From Pseudomonadota bacterium (GTDB lineage Bacteria; Desulfobacterota; Binatia; Binatales; Binataceae), in contig JAJPJA010000025.1 in assembly GCA_021324455.1 (NCBI GenBank), positions 1 to 58,204 on the forward strand: a stretch of 58,204 nucleotides of DNA, read 5' to 3'. Made by a program: the position numbers and the translations under genes. This document shows, piece by piece, positions 8,857 through 17,231 of this stretch (its first letter is position 1; each line of letters starts with the position of its first letter). The notes beneath the pieces were generated by a model, which was not told where the DNA came from, did not search any database, and saw only the letters and a list, made by a program, of their open reading frames with translations.

Positions 8857-9957
8857 TTACTCAAGCTGGATTCCGTACAAGCGCGCCGCGTTGTCGCATA
8901 CTATCTTGCGCGTGACATTTTCCGGAATCCCGGCGAAGTTCTCTTTGATTACCTGGCGCGAATGCGGCCAGGTGGAATCCAGATGCGGGAAATCCGACGC
9001 CCACATGAAATTGTCTTCGCCGTACATCTTATACAGCGCCACCCCGCACGGATCGTCCTGGAACGTCGCCCACAACTGGCGCCGCGCATACTCGCTCGGC
9101 TTAAGCGGCGGCAAATTCGGCTGCACCCCAAGGCCATGATTGTGATCGAGCCGATGCAGGAAATACGGCAGCCATCCGATGTCGTTCTCGGTCGATACCA
9201 GCTTGAGTTTCGGATAGCGCTCCAGCACTCCGCCCATGATCAACGCCGCCAGCGAGCCCTGCGTCTCATGCACCCAGTCGAACAGGATCATGAAGGGATT
9301 GCCGGCACCCTTGGAGAAGTCGGTTACGGTCTGCTTCCTGCTGGTCGTGATGATATGCAGCGACAGCGGTATGTTGAGTTCCGACGCCGCCTCCCAGAAC
9401 GGATTGTACAGTGATCGATGATAAGGCTGGTTGGGTCCGTTGGAGATCATCGCGCCGCGCAGGCCCAGCTTCGCGCATCGCTCCAGCTCCTTTACCGCCT
9501 CCGGAATGTCGAGCATCGAGATGAGCGCCACGCCCAGCAACCGTTTGGGATTTTCCGAGCAGTACTCGGCCAGCCAGTCGTTATAGACCTTGAAGCAGGC
9601 GCGCTGCAGTTCGCCGTCCTGAATTGAGAACAGCGCCAGGCCGTTGCTGGTGTAGAGCACCTCGGCCTTGACGCCGTCGGTCTCCTGGTCCGCGATGCGC
9701 AGGGTCGGGTCCCATCCGCTGGGTCTGCCCGCCTCGTAGCCCTTGCCCAGATGCTCGCGCAGCTCCTCGCCGCGTTTGCCGGCGGCGAACTGGCCGGCGA
9801 CCGGAAATGCCACTCCGCCCGGAGCGACGATCAGCCATTTGCCGTCCTGCTGCACCACGCGGGGAGCGGAGTCGCGATGCTTGCGGTCGATCCGATCGAC
9901 CCACAGATCGGCGGGTTCCACCACGTGCGAGTCGGCCGAAACGATAATGTTTTCCAT
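8857..9957 (-). CDS. Amidohydrolase family 2 (TIM-barrel metal hydrolase/decarboxylase)
   Basis: Metal-dependent TIM-barrel protein of the amidohydrolase-2 superfamily, 366 residues. Near the N-terminus is the metal-binding DxH (VSADSHVVEP). A mid-protein histidine sits in SLHIITT, and near the C-terminus WASDFPHLDSTWPHS supplies the conserved aspartate. The family includes hydrolases and non-oxidative decarboxylases such as ACMSD and gamma-resorcylate decarboxylase. The start is ATG 9957 with an AGGA Shine-Dalgarno 7 nt upstream. It is divergent from the thiolase gene and paralogous to the amidohydrolase at 11797. The surrounding genes suggest a step in degrading a cyclic or CoA-linked compound; the reaction itself is not readable. 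Confidence 0.88.
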   Translation of the reverse strand: MENIIVSADSHVVEPADLWVDRIDRKHRDSAPRVVQQDGKWLIVAPGGVAFPVAGQFAAGKRGEELREHLGKGYEAGRPSGWDPTLRIADQETDGVKAEVLYTSNGLALFSIQDGELQRACFKVYNDWLAEYCSENPKRLLGVALISMLDIPEAVKELERCAKLGLRGAMISNGPNQPYHRSLYNPFWEAASELNIPLSLHIITTSRKQTVTDFSKGAGNPFMILFDWVHETQGSLAALIMGGVLERYPKLKLVSTENDIGWLPYFLHRLDHNHGLGVQPNLPPLKPSEYARRQLWATFQDDPCGVALYKMYGEDNFMWASDFPHLDSTWPHSRQVIKENFAGIPENVTRKIVCDNAARLYGIQLE

Positions 9958-10046
9958 TGCCGGTCCTCCGGATTCTGACTGCCTCACAGGCGCTGCATCT
10001 TTAATAGCGCTGCCGGGCGGGATGTCAACGCAGGCCCGCGCCGGGG

Positions 10047-10076
10047 TTGAGCTTTGCGGGTTGAGCGGGTTATAGC
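10047..10076 (+). promoter_or_regulatory. Candidate sigma-70-like promoter for the thiolase operon
   Basis: TTGAGC at 10047-10052 and TATAGC at 10071-10076 are separated by 18 bp, each matching four of six consensus bases. The expected start site is about 13 bp before the ATG at 10096. Weak evidence in GC-rich DNA. Confidence 0.25.
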
Positions 10077-10095
10077 TGGCGTGAGGCTAACCGCT

Positions 10096-11271
10096 ATGGC
10101 ATCGGATGCTCCAACCGTCAAAGACAAGGCGGCCATCGCCGGACTGGGCGAAACCAAATACTACAAGCGCGGCGGCGCGCCGGTCAGCGAGTTCCGCCTG
10201 GCCTGCGAGGCGATTATCAAGGCCGCCGAAGATGCCGGAATCGACGTTGCCGACATCGACGGCCTGGCTTCCTACGCCGACGATCGCAACGAACCGATCC
10301 GGATGGCGTCGGCGCTGGGGCTCAAGGAATTGCATCTGTCCAATATTTTCTGGAGCGGCGGCGGCGGCGGCGTGGCGGGAGCGATCGGCAACGCGGCGGC
10401 GGCGATTGCCGCGGGGTACGCCAGATACGTGTGCGTGTATCGCTCGCTGGCGCAGGGACAGTTCTACCGCTTCGGCGCGGCGCCGGCGCCCAGAACCGTC
10501 ACCGGCGGCGCGATGTATACCCTGCCCTACGGCATGGGCACGGCGGCGCAGATGATCGCGCTGCGCACCCGCCGCTTCATGCACCAATACAACGTGCGCC
10601 AGGATACCATGGCGGCGGTCGCGATGGCCTCGTACTACCACGCCCAGTTCAATCCGCGCGCTGTGATGTACGGGCGGCCGCTGACGCGCGAGCAGTACGA
10701 CAATTCGCGCTGGATCGTCGAGCCGTTTCATCTCTACGACTGCTGCATGGAGAACGACGGCGCCGCCGCCGTGATCATGACCAGCGCCGAGCGCGCGCGC
10801 GACCTCAAACAGCGGCCCGCCTACCTGATGGCGTCGGCGCAGGGTTCCGGCTTCCGCCAGGGCGCCGGGGTGCACAACTCGCCCGATTACGGCACCTCCA
10901 ATTTCAAGACGCTGGCGCCGCGCCTGTTCGAGATGGCGGGAATCGGGCCGGCCGACGTTGACGTCGCGCAATGCTACGAGAACTTCACCGGGGCCGTCGT
11001 GATGGCGCTGGTTGAGCATGGCTTTTGTGCGCCCGAAGAGGTCAACGACTTCTGCCGCTTCGAAAACCTGACCTGGCCCGACGGCAAGCTGCCCATCAAC
11101 ACCAGCGGCGGCAATCTCGCCGAATGCTACGTGCATGGGATGGAACTGGTGCTCGAAGCGGCGCGCCAGGTGCGCGGCACCTCAACCTGCCAGGTGCGCG
11201 ACTGCGAAATTTCCCTGGTCGTCGCCGGTCCGGCCGTGCCGCTGGTCAGCGATCTGATCCTGCATCGTTAG
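10096..11271 (+). CDS. Thiolase-fold protein of the SCP2/Ltp type, probable aldolase
   Basis: Thiolase superfamily protein of 391 residues in the lipid-transfer/SCP2-thiolase branch. The position of the thiolase nucleophilic cysteine is occupied by FWSGGG (residues 85-90), so Claisen chemistry through a cysteine is unlikely. Instead AQCYENF (Tyr294) and NTSGGNLAECYVHG (Tyr345) are retained. From memory, similar tyrosines act in Ltp2, the retro-aldolase that releases propionyl-CoA from steroid side chains together with a DUF35 partner. A DUF35 gene follows 11 bp downstream, completing the pair. I chose ATG 10096; GTG 10081 is also in frame. The aldolase role is inference and the substrate is unknown. 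Confidence 0.85.
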   Translation: MASDAPTVKDKAAIAGLGETKYYKRGGAPVSEFRLACEAIIKAAEDAGIDVADIDGLASYADDRNEPIRMASALGLKELHLSNIFWSGGGGGVAGAIGNAAAAIAAGYARYVCVYRSLAQGQFYRFGAAPAPRTVTGGAMYTLPYGMGTAAQMIALRTRRFMHQYNVRQDTMAAVAMASYYHAQFNPRAVMYGRPLTREQYDNSRWIVEPFHLYDCCMENDGAAAVIMTSAERARDLKQRPAYLMASAQGSGFRQGAGVHNSPDYGTSNFKTLAPRLFEMAGIGPADVDVAQCYENFTGAVVMALVEHGFCAPEEVNDFCRFENLTWPDGKLPINTSGGNLAECYVHGMELVLEAARQVRGTSTCQVRDCEISLVVAGPAVPLVSDLILHR

Positions 11272-11282
11272 GAGGGACATCG

Positions 11283-11738
11283 ATGGCGTCTGAAGCGGTC
11301 AAGTCACGCTATTACCTGCCGGCCGGGATGCCGATGCCGGATCCGGCCCGTTCCGCCCCCTATCATCATGGGTTCTGGGAAGCGGCGCGCCGCCACGAAC
11401 TGGTGGTCCAGCGCTGCCGCTCCTGCGCGACGTTTCAGTTCGGCCCCGAGGAAATCTGCTACCGTTGCCGCGGCTTCGATCTGCATTGGGAGCGCGTCGA
11501 GCCGGCCGGCACAATATTCAGCTGGGAGCGCATCTGGCATCCGTCATTTCCGGCGCTGAAGGAAGCATGCCCCTATTTGGTCGTGCTGGTGGAACTGCCG
11601 CAGGCCGGCGGCGTGCGGATGCTGGGGAACCTGATTGGCGATCCGCGCCGCGATCCGCAAATCGAGGCTCCGGTCGAAGCGGTGTTCGAGGACCACGACG
11701 AGGGCTTTACGCTGGTCCAATGGCGCGCCGCGTCATAG
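11283..11738 (+). CDS. DUF35 OB-fold protein with rubredoxin-like zinc ribbon
   Basis: Small (151 residues) partner protein of thiolase-like enzymes. The zinc ribbon has C45/C48 and C59/C62 (CRSC, CYRC), followed by an OB-fold starting near WERVEPAGTIFSWERIWH. DUF35 proteins bind thiolase-superfamily partners and shape their CoA-substrate channel, for example in archaeal HMG-CoA synthase complexes and in Ltp2-ChsH2. Here it stands alone, not fused to a MaoC hydratase. A strong AGGAGGGA Shine-Dalgarno precedes ATG 11283, and the gene is 11 bp after the thiolase stop, so stoichiometric coexpression is likely. Confidence 0.88.
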   Translation: MASEAVKSRYYLPAGMPMPDPARSAPYHHGFWEAARRHELVVQRCRSCATFQFGPEEICYRCRGFDLHWERVEPAGTIFSWERIWHPSFPALKEACPYLVVLVELPQAGGVRMLGNLIGDPRRDPQIEAPVEAVFEDHDEGFTLVQWRAAS

Positions 11739-11783
11739 CGCGGTTTGCTTTGAGGATATCCCTCGGAATCCTACAATAGCGTT

Positions 11784-11790
11784 GAGGAGA
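11784..11790 (+). promoter_or_regulatory. Shine-Dalgarno that fixes a TTG start
   Basis: GAGGAGA lies 6 nt before TTG 11797. The frame upstream belongs to no recognisable domain, so this site decides the start of the amidohydrolase. Confidence 0.6.
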
Positions 11791-11796
11791 CAGACC

Positions 11797-13023
11797 TTGG
11801 AAACCAACCAACTGACGGTGGACGAAAACAATCGCTGGCGCCTGGAAACGCCCGGATGCGAGGGCTGGGAGCATACCGCGCGCCCCGGCGATCCGAACAA
11901 GTACCTGATGATCTCGGTCGATTGCCACGCCAACGAGCCGCGCGGATTCATCAGCCAGCGCATCGACAGAAAATTCCGCGACCGCATGCCGCGTGTGGTC
12001 GTGGACGAAAAGGGAACCAAGTTCACCGTCACCGACAGCGGCGACAAATCCCGCCTGCTGATGAATCGCGATCTCCAAGGCGAGGACTTCATCCGCGGCA
12101 AGGCCGGCTACACGCCCGAGGGCCGCTTGAAGGATCACGCGCGCGACGGCGTTGACGCCGAGATCATCTTTCCCAACAAGGGATTGCTGGTGTGGGCCAC
12201 GCGCGACGGCGAGTTCGCGATGGCGCAATGCCGCGCCTATAACGATTGGGCCTGGGAGTTCTTCGGCCCCTACAACGACCGGATGTCGCCGATGGCGGCG
12301 ATCGCGCCCGCCGATCTCCAGGCCGCAATCGCCGAGATCAAGCGCGTGGCCAGGATGGGTTTCCGCGGTCTCGCGCTGCCCTGCAAACCGATTTACGGCC
12401 CGCCCGACTCGCGCGACCCCAACTACAATCTGCCGCTGTACGATCCGCTGTGGGCGGCGATCCAGGAAACCGGGTTGCCGATTACCTATCACATCTCCAC
12501 CGGACGCGACCCGCGCACCGCGCGCAAGGACGGCGGCGCCGTGATCAATTACGTGTGCCATTCGCTGTCGCCCACTATCGAGCCGATCGCGAACATGTGC
12601 GCTTCGGGCGTGCTGGAGCGCTTCCCCGGGCTGAAGTTCGCGGCCATCGAATGCGGTATCGGATGGGTGCCGTGGGCGCTGCAGGCGATGGACGAGGCCT
12701 ACCATAAGCATCATATGTGGGTGCAGCCCAAGCTTAAGCTGCTGCCGAGCGAATATTTCAAGCGGCATGCGTTCGTCTCCTTCCAGGAAGATCCGGTAGG
12801 ACTGGATCTGGCGGTCAAGTATGGACTGGTGGACAACTTCATGTGGGCGAATGACTATCCGCACCATGAAGGATCGTGGCCGCATTCGTACCAGGCGATC
12901 GAACGCCAGATGGGCCATCTGACCGACGAGCAGCGCGCAAAAATCCTTGGCGGCAACGCGCTGCGCCTGTTCAAGTTCGACCCGGCCGCGCTGCGCAAAC
13001 CGCATCCGTCGATGCTGAATTGA
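11797..13023 (+). CDS. Amidohydrolase family 2, third gene of the thiolase operon
   Basis: TIM-barrel metal hydrolase/decarboxylase of 408 residues, paralogous to the divergent gene at 8857. The metal motif is SVDCHANEP; a histidine occurs in PITYHISTG; the C-terminal acidic site is WANDYPHHEGSWPHS, nearly the same wording as its paralogue. An N-terminal extension of about 35 residues precedes the DxH motif. The start is TTG 11797 with a good Shine-Dalgarno 6 nt upstream. It follows the DUF35 gene by 58 bp and is probably cotranscribed with it. Two such enzymes flanking an aldolase-like pair suggest successive steps on one substrate. Confidence 0.88.
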   Translation: METNQLTVDENNRWRLETPGCEGWEHTARPGDPNKYLMISVDCHANEPRGFISQRIDRKFRDRMPRVVVDEKGTKFTVTDSGDKSRLLMNRDLQGEDFIRGKAGYTPEGRLKDHARDGVDAEIIFPNKGLLVWATRDGEFAMAQCRAYNDWAWEFFGPYNDRMSPMAAIAPADLQAAIAEIKRVARMGFRGLALPCKPIYGPPDSRDPNYNLPLYDPLWAAIQETGLPITYHISTGRDPRTARKDGGAVINYVCHSLSPTIEPIANMCASGVLERFPGLKFAAIECGIGWVPWALQAMDEAYHKHHMWVQPKLKLLPSEYFKRHAFVSFQEDPVGLDLAVKYGLVDNFMWANDYPHHEGSWPHSYQAIERQMGHLTDEQRAKILGGNALRLFKFDPAALRKPHPSMLN

Positions 13024-13029
13024 TTTTTT

Positions 13030-13068
13030 CCGCGCCTCTCTCACCCTTGTTAGGTGGGGGAGGCGCGG
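13030..13068. terminator. Long hairpin after the amidohydrolase operon
   Basis: Arms at 13030-13045 and 13053-13068 pair over 16 bp with two G-U pairs; the loop is 7 nt (CTTGTTA). A T-run lies on the left side (13024-13029), not after the plus-strand hairpin, so it may act without a U-tract or simply be an intergenic inverted repeat. Confidence 0.4.
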
Positions 13069-13213
13069 GAAGACCACCCTGACCGTGGGCGGCCGCCTTG
13101 CCTCGAAGGGCGCGCATTAGCGCCGCGTCCCGCGGTTTATCGGCGCGCCGTGTCATTCCTGGCGGAGGTTGCGGAGCAGGAAATCACAGGCCAGTGCGGC
13201 TTTCCGGCGCCGC

Positions 13214-13840
13214 TCACCCGGCATCGGCCAGCATCTCCATCAGCGCCTGCGCGACCTCTTCCTCAAACCCGCCGAAGAAATGGTCGGCGCCGTCGATCAT
13301 CCTGAATGACGCCTGGCTGCCCAGCCGCGCGCATAAATCCTTCAGCCCGGCGGCGGGGCAGAATGAATCTTCCGATCCGCCGATCAGGATTACCCTGCGG
13401 GCGTTGGCAATCGCCGTGGAATTCATCATCTGCAGCGGCGCCGCGATCAGCACCAACGCCTCCAGGTCGCCCGCTTCCGGCGCCGCGCGCCATGCCGCCG
13501 CCGCGCCGAAGGAATAGCCCGCCAGGATCAGCGGCGCGGATTGCATCCCCGGCTGTCCGCGCAGATAGCTGAGCGCCGCGATTGCGTCCTGCGCCTCGCC
13601 CTGTCCGCCGCCATAGCTGCCTTCGCTCTCGCCGACGCCGCGGAAGTTGAAGCGCAGCGTCGCGAAGCCGCGCTGCCAGAACGCTTCCAGCGCCGCGTCC
13701 ACCACGTTGTTGTGCATCGAACCGCCGTACTGCGGATGCGGATGGCACATGACGGCGCCTTTGGCCGCCCCATCCGCCGGCGAATACAAACCTTCCAGCT
13801 TCAGCTTTTGTGAGGGGAATACAACCCGCTGTTCCTTCAT
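13214..13840 (-). CDS. Alpha/beta hydrolase, dienelactone-hydrolase/CocE-like small serine hydrolase
   Basis: Small serine hydrolase of 208 residues. The oxyanion region is MCHPHPQYGGSMHNNVV near residues 31-47. The nucleophile elbow GYSFGA places Ser110. The likely acid is Asp158 (GGSEDSFCP) and the base His187 (GADHFF). This order fits the COG2945-type alpha/beta hydrolases. Single gene, starting at ATG 13840 and divergent from the Mut7-C gene 56 bp away. No secretion signal, so cytoplasmic. Substrate unknown; the setting among catabolic genes suggests ester or lactone hydrolysis. Confidence 0.85.
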   Translation of the reverse strand: MKEQRVVFPSQKLKLEGLYSPADGAAKGAVMCHPHPQYGGSMHNNVVDAALEAFWQRGFATLRFNFRGVGESEGSYGGGQGEAQDAIAALSYLRGQPGMQSAPLILAGYSFGAAAAWRAAPEAGDLEALVLIAAPLQMMNSTAIANARRVILIGGSEDSFCPAAGLKDLCARLGSQASFRMIDGADHFFGGFEEEVAQALMEMLADAG

Positions 13841-13896
13841 CCGGCGTCCTCCGTACCGGCGGCGATCCGTTTCCCTTGCTATACTATGGAGCTGCG

Positions 13897-14412
13897 ATGG
13901 ACGAAACGCCGCGCTTTGCTGTCGATCGGATGCTCGCCCGGCTGGCGCGATGGCTCCGGCTGATGGGCGCCGACGTGCTGTTCGACCCCGCAGTGGGCGG
14001 CGGCGAGCTGCTGCGTTGCGCCCGCGCGCAGGGGCGAATCGTGATTACCCGCGACAAGCGGCTGCGCACCGCGTCCGGCGTGATTTTTCTCACCGGCAAT
14101 CTTTTCCGCGATCAGCTGCGTGAAGTGATGCGGCGATGCCCGTTCGATCCGCGGGCGCGCGCGTTCACGCGATGCTCCGCATGCAACGAGCCGCTGCAAT
14201 GGGTCGATCGCAACCTGGTCGCGCGCCGCGTGCCGCCCTTCGTCTTCGCCGGCCACGACAGGTTCGCCCGCTGTCCGCGCTGCGGCAAAATCTACTGGGA
14301 TGCCACCCACGTGGCGCGCGCCCTGGCCGAGATTGAGTCGCTGCTGAGCGAAAGGATCCCCGCCGATGTCATCGCGGCCGGCCGGGCGCCAGTAAGGGAC
14401 GCCAAGGACTAA
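13897..14412 (+). CDS. Mut7-C domain protein (PIN-like RNase with zinc ribbon)
   Basis: Predicted ribonuclease of 171 residues. The N-terminal PIN-like Mut7-C core has Asp10 (FAVDRMLARLARWLRLMG) and IVITRDKRL with Asp53. The C-terminal zinc ribbon has C93/C96 (CSAC) and C126/C129 (CPRC). The length is that of the bacterial stand-alone form; the C. elegans MUT-7 protein carries the same C-terminal module. GGAG precedes ATG 13897, and TATACT at 13880-13885 could be a -10 element, though no -35 is visible. RNA substrate unknown. Confidence 0.82.
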   Translation: MDETPRFAVDRMLARLARWLRLMGADVLFDPAVGGGELLRCARAQGRIVITRDKRLRTASGVIFLTGNLFRDQLREVMRRCPFDPRARAFTRCSACNEPLQWVDRNLVARRVPPFVFAGHDRFARCPRCGKIYWDATHVARALAEIESLLSERIPADVIAAGRAPVRDAKD

Positions 14413-14529
14413 ACCCGAACGATTCGCCATCACGGGCGGCCGGCAATCGCTGCGCTGATCTTTGCCGCGGCCGCGCGCCCACGGATGATACCTGACCGCA
14501 AGACCCTGCACCGGAGTCAGCCCCCGCTC

Positions 14530-14557
14530 TTGCAACACCGAAGTGAATCGTCACAAT
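14530..14557 (+). promoter_or_regulatory. Candidate promoter for the TPR gene
   Basis: TTGCAA (14530-14535) and CACAAT (14552-14557) with 16 bp spacing, in the 249 bp region before the TPR gene. Each box matches four of six consensus bases. Nothing else was recognised in that stretch. Confidence 0.2.
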
Positions 14558-14661
14558 TAAAAGCAGGAGAGCGTGGGAGAGGCACGGACCGCAGGTTTCT
14601 GACTTTACATCGGGTTCACAGTCCGCGGCCGCCTGCGCGCCAAGCTGAAGTGGGGCAGCAG

Positions 14662-15150
14662 ATGGTGGACGACCGGACCAGATTGGAAAAGGCCGCCGCC
14701 CTCGTCAACGAGGGCTTACGCGCCCAGCAGGAGGGCGAGACGGACCGCGCCATCGAGCTTTACCGCGACTCGATCGAGATCTTTCCCACCGCGGAGGGCC
14801 ACACCTATTTGGGCTGGGCGCTCAGCTACCAGGGCAAAATCGACGAAGCGATCGAGCATTGCCGCCACGCGATCGAAATCGATCCCGAATTCGGCAACCC
14901 GTACAACGATATCGGCGTCTACCTGATGCAGCGCAATCAGTTGGACGAGGCGATACCATGGCTGGAGCGGGCCAAGCTCGCCTCCCGCTACGAGCCGCGC
15001 CATTTCCCCTGCATCAATTTGGGCCATATCTATGCCCAGCGCGGGGAGCTGATCAAAGCGATCGGGGAATTCCAGCAGGCGCTCAAGTTCGTCCCCGGCG
15101 ACCAGCGCATCCAGCGCCAGATCGAACTGCTCAACGCAAAGCTGAACTGA
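14662..15150 (+). CDS. Tetratricopeptide-repeat protein
   Basis: Soluble TPR protein of 162 residues, with three to four tandem 34-residue repeats: GLRAQQEGETDRAIELYRDS, a second around YLGWALSYQGKIDEAIEHCR, a third around DIGVYLMQRNQLDEAIPWLE, and a fourth around NLGHIYAQRGELIKAIGEFQ. It has no signal peptide or enzyme domain, so it is probably a protein-interaction scaffold. ATG 14662 was chosen because the frame upstream is not TPR-like; GTG 14665 is a close alternative. The P450 follows 104 bp later on the same strand but with its own inverted repeat, so they may be separately controlled. Confidence 0.8.
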   Translation: MVDDRTRLEKAAALVNEGLRAQQEGETDRAIELYRDSIEIFPTAEGHTYLGWALSYQGKIDEAIEHCRHAIEIDPEFGNPYNDIGVYLMQRNQLDEAIPWLERAKLASRYEPRHFPCINLGHIYAQRGELIKAIGEFQQALKFVPGDQRIQRQIELLNAKLN

Positions 15151-15194
15151 AGCCGGATTGCGGCGCAGGTGGCGAGGACGGCGCTTGCGCGCGC

Positions 15195-15210
15195 TTAACC
15201 ATTTGGTTAA
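15195..15210. promoter_or_regulatory. Perfect inverted repeat, candidate operator before the P450
   Basis: TTAACC-ATTT-GGTTAA, 6-bp perfect arms with a 4-bp spacer, 45 bp upstream of the P450 ATG. The position and symmetry fit a dimeric repressor site such as a TetR-family operator. The match to the TetR gene at 7988 is only a guess. Confidence 0.45.
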
Positions 15211-15254
15211 ACTTGATCGCGAATCGACCACTTGTACCGATTCGGGAGCAGGCC

Positions 15255-16490
15255 ATGGAGTTAAGCGAGATCGATCTGAACGACTTCGATTTGTTCATTC
15301 ATGGGGATCCGTACGCGGCGTGGAAGGTGCTGCGCGAGCAGGCGCCGGTGCATTGGAACAAAAAGGACGACGCTGGCTACTGGTCGATCACCACCTACCA
15401 GGACGCGCTCGCCATCTATCGCAATCCGCATACGTTCAGCTCCGAACGCGGCATCGCGCTCAACTATGGCCTGACCGACGAGGAGCAGATGGCGCAGCAG
15501 GCGGGCTTCGGCCAGATGCTGATTGTGACCGACCCGCCGCGGCATACGCGGATGCGTCAGATCATCAACAAGCGCTTCACGCGGGCGGCGCTGGCGCCGC
15601 AGGAACCGCATATCAGGGCGATTGCGGCGGAGATCATCGATTCAGTGGCGGCGCGCGGCGAATGCGATTTCGTGGTCGACGTCGCGGCCCGGCTCCCCAC
15701 TGCCGTCATCTGCGAAATGATGGGCATCCCCAAGGCCGACTGGGACATGATGTTCACCGTCGCCAACATGTCGATCGGCACCCACGATCCCGAGTATCAG
15801 ATCGACGGCGACGCCTACGCCACCGGGCGGCAGGCGCAGCTCAACTGCTTCAATTACTTCCTTACCATGCTGGGCGAGCGGCGCAGGAACCCGGGCAGCG
15901 ACCTGGTCAGCGCCCTGGTGCATGGCGAAGTCGACGGGCAGAAGCTGACCGACATGGAAATCCTGTTCAACTGCTTCCTGCTGATCATCGGCGGGCAGGA
16001 AACCACCCGCAACGCCACTTCGGGCGGGATGCTGGCGTTGATTCACGACCCCGCCCAGCGCGAACGCCTGATGGCGGACCGCTCGCTGCTGCCCACCGCG
16101 GTCGAGGAAGTGCTGCGTTATACCTCGCCGATTACTCATCTGATGCGTACGGCAACGCGCGACGTCGAGATGCGAGGACAGCGGATCAAAGCTGGCGACC
16201 GCGTGGTGATCTGGAATGCGTCGGCCAACCGCGACCCCGCGCAATTTCCCGACCCGGACCGCTTCGACATCACGCGCACGCCCAACGAGCATCTGGCGCT
16301 GGGGCATGGCGAGCATTTCTGCCTGGGTGCGAACCTGGCGCGGCTGCAATTGCGGGTGATGTTCGACGAAGTGCTGAACCGGATGCCCGATCTGGAGCAG
16401 GCCGGCGCGGTGCAGCGCCTGTATTCCAACTTCGTGGCCGGGATTAAGCATATGCCGGTCAGGTTTACGCCCTCGCGCGCGGCGGCCTGA
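15255..16490 (+). CDS. Cytochrome P450 (CYP125/CYP142-like bacterial class I)
   Basis: Soluble bacterial P450 of 411 residues. The haem ligand is Cys356 in LGHGEHFCLG; the usual Phe at the start of FGxGxHxCxG is Leu. The ExxR pair is in VEEVLRYTSP, and the I-helix oxygen-activation motif is GGQETT near 246-251. The overall wording (TDPPRHTRMRQIINKRFT, HLMRTATRDVEMRGQRI) is closest to the mycobacterial CYP125/CYP142 and linalool hydroxylase groups, which oxidise terminal methyls of steroid or terpenoid chains. No ferredoxin or reductase gene adjoins it; the FAD oxidoreductase at 30661 could serve but is distant. Start ATG 15255 with GGGAGCAGG upstream. Confidence 0.92.
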   Translation: MELSEIDLNDFDLFIHGDPYAAWKVLREQAPVHWNKKDDAGYWSITTYQDALAIYRNPHTFSSERGIALNYGLTDEEQMAQQAGFGQMLIVTDPPRHTRMRQIINKRFTRAALAPQEPHIRAIAAEIIDSVAARGECDFVVDVAARLPTAVICEMMGIPKADWDMMFTVANMSIGTHDPEYQIDGDAYATGRQAQLNCFNYFLTMLGERRRNPGSDLVSALVHGEVDGQKLTDMEILFNCFLLIIGGQETTRNATSGGMLALIHDPAQRERLMADRSLLPTAVEEVLRYTSPITHLMRTATRDVEMRGQRIKAGDRVVIWNASANRDPAQFPDPDRFDITRTPNEHLALGHGEHFCLGANLARLQLRVMFDEVLNRMPDLEQAGAVQRLYSNFVAGIKHMPVRFTPSRAAA

Positions 16491-16508
16491 AATCGGCCGG
16501 CGATCAAA

Positions 16509-17090
16509 TCATTTCCGCCGTGCCGGCGGGGCGAACCCGGCCTCATCATCGGTGAAGTCCTGCGGTGCTGCTTCGGGCAGCACTGCCGGGTTGAGCGGTT
16601 CGTCCTCCTCCGCGTCATGCACCGCTGGCGGCGGCTTTGGCGCCTGGGATGGAGTCGCGGCGGCCGGGAACAGTCCCTGAAGGTCATAGCCGGGCGCCGC
16701 CATGACGGGGGCGGAGGGCAGCGGCGTGAGCGCGACATTGACCGCGTCGGATAGTTTGCGCCCCGCGCCGTCCGACGCGTCCACCGCAATCCCGATCACG
16801 CCGCCGGCGATGAGGTTGCCGAGAATCCATCCCGACGGCGTTGAATTCAGATTCTGCGTCGAATCCTCATATCCAGGTTTGTGAAACAGCAGCACATGCG
16901 AACTGCCGCGCGCAAGACGAACAGTGGCGGGAGTGATTATATGCTGCGACTGGTCGATGGCAACGTCGGCGCCGGGCGGGTTCGACTCGATCCGAACCTC
17001 TTGCGTGGTGCCGTGGATGACTGTGGCGCAGCCGCCCAACAGCATCGCCGCGCATCCCAATGCGGCGGCGCGGGCCAGATATCTGACCAT
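16509..17090 (-). CDS. PEGA-like envelope lipoprotein
   Basis: Secreted lipoprotein of 193 residues. The signal peptide ends in a lipobox, LLGGC with Cys21. The mature start TVIHGTTQEVRIESNPPGAD and the following about 70 residues resemble a PEGA-type beta domain, with a glycine-rich hydrophobic hairpin (ILGNLIAGGVIGIAVDASDG) typical of small E. coli-like lipoproteins. The C-terminal third is Pro/Ala-rich and acidic, probably disordered. It sits alone between the convergent P450 and the Mo-enzyme gene. Function unknown; peptidoglycan or surface-layer contact is a family-level guess. Confidence 0.75.
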   Translation of the reverse strand: MVRYLARAAALGCAAMLLGGCATVIHGTTQEVRIESNPPGADVAIDQSQHIITPATVRLARGSSHVLLFHKPGYEDSTQNLNSTPSGWILGNLIAGGVIGIAVDASDGAGRKLSDAVNVALTPLPSAPVMAAPGYDLQGLFPAAATPSQAPKPPPAVHDAEEDEPLNPAVLPEAAPQDFTDDEAGFAPPARRK

Positions 17091-17231
17091 GGCCGGTCCC
17101 CCTTTTGATCCGTCCAGCCTGACGAAAGGGCTTTAGCCGATTTGTGCAGAAGTATGCAAGCTTATTCGGAATGACATTTTGTCCCAATGGCGGGCTGACG
17201 CCAGGGCCACTCGGGAACGCCTGTCACAGTC

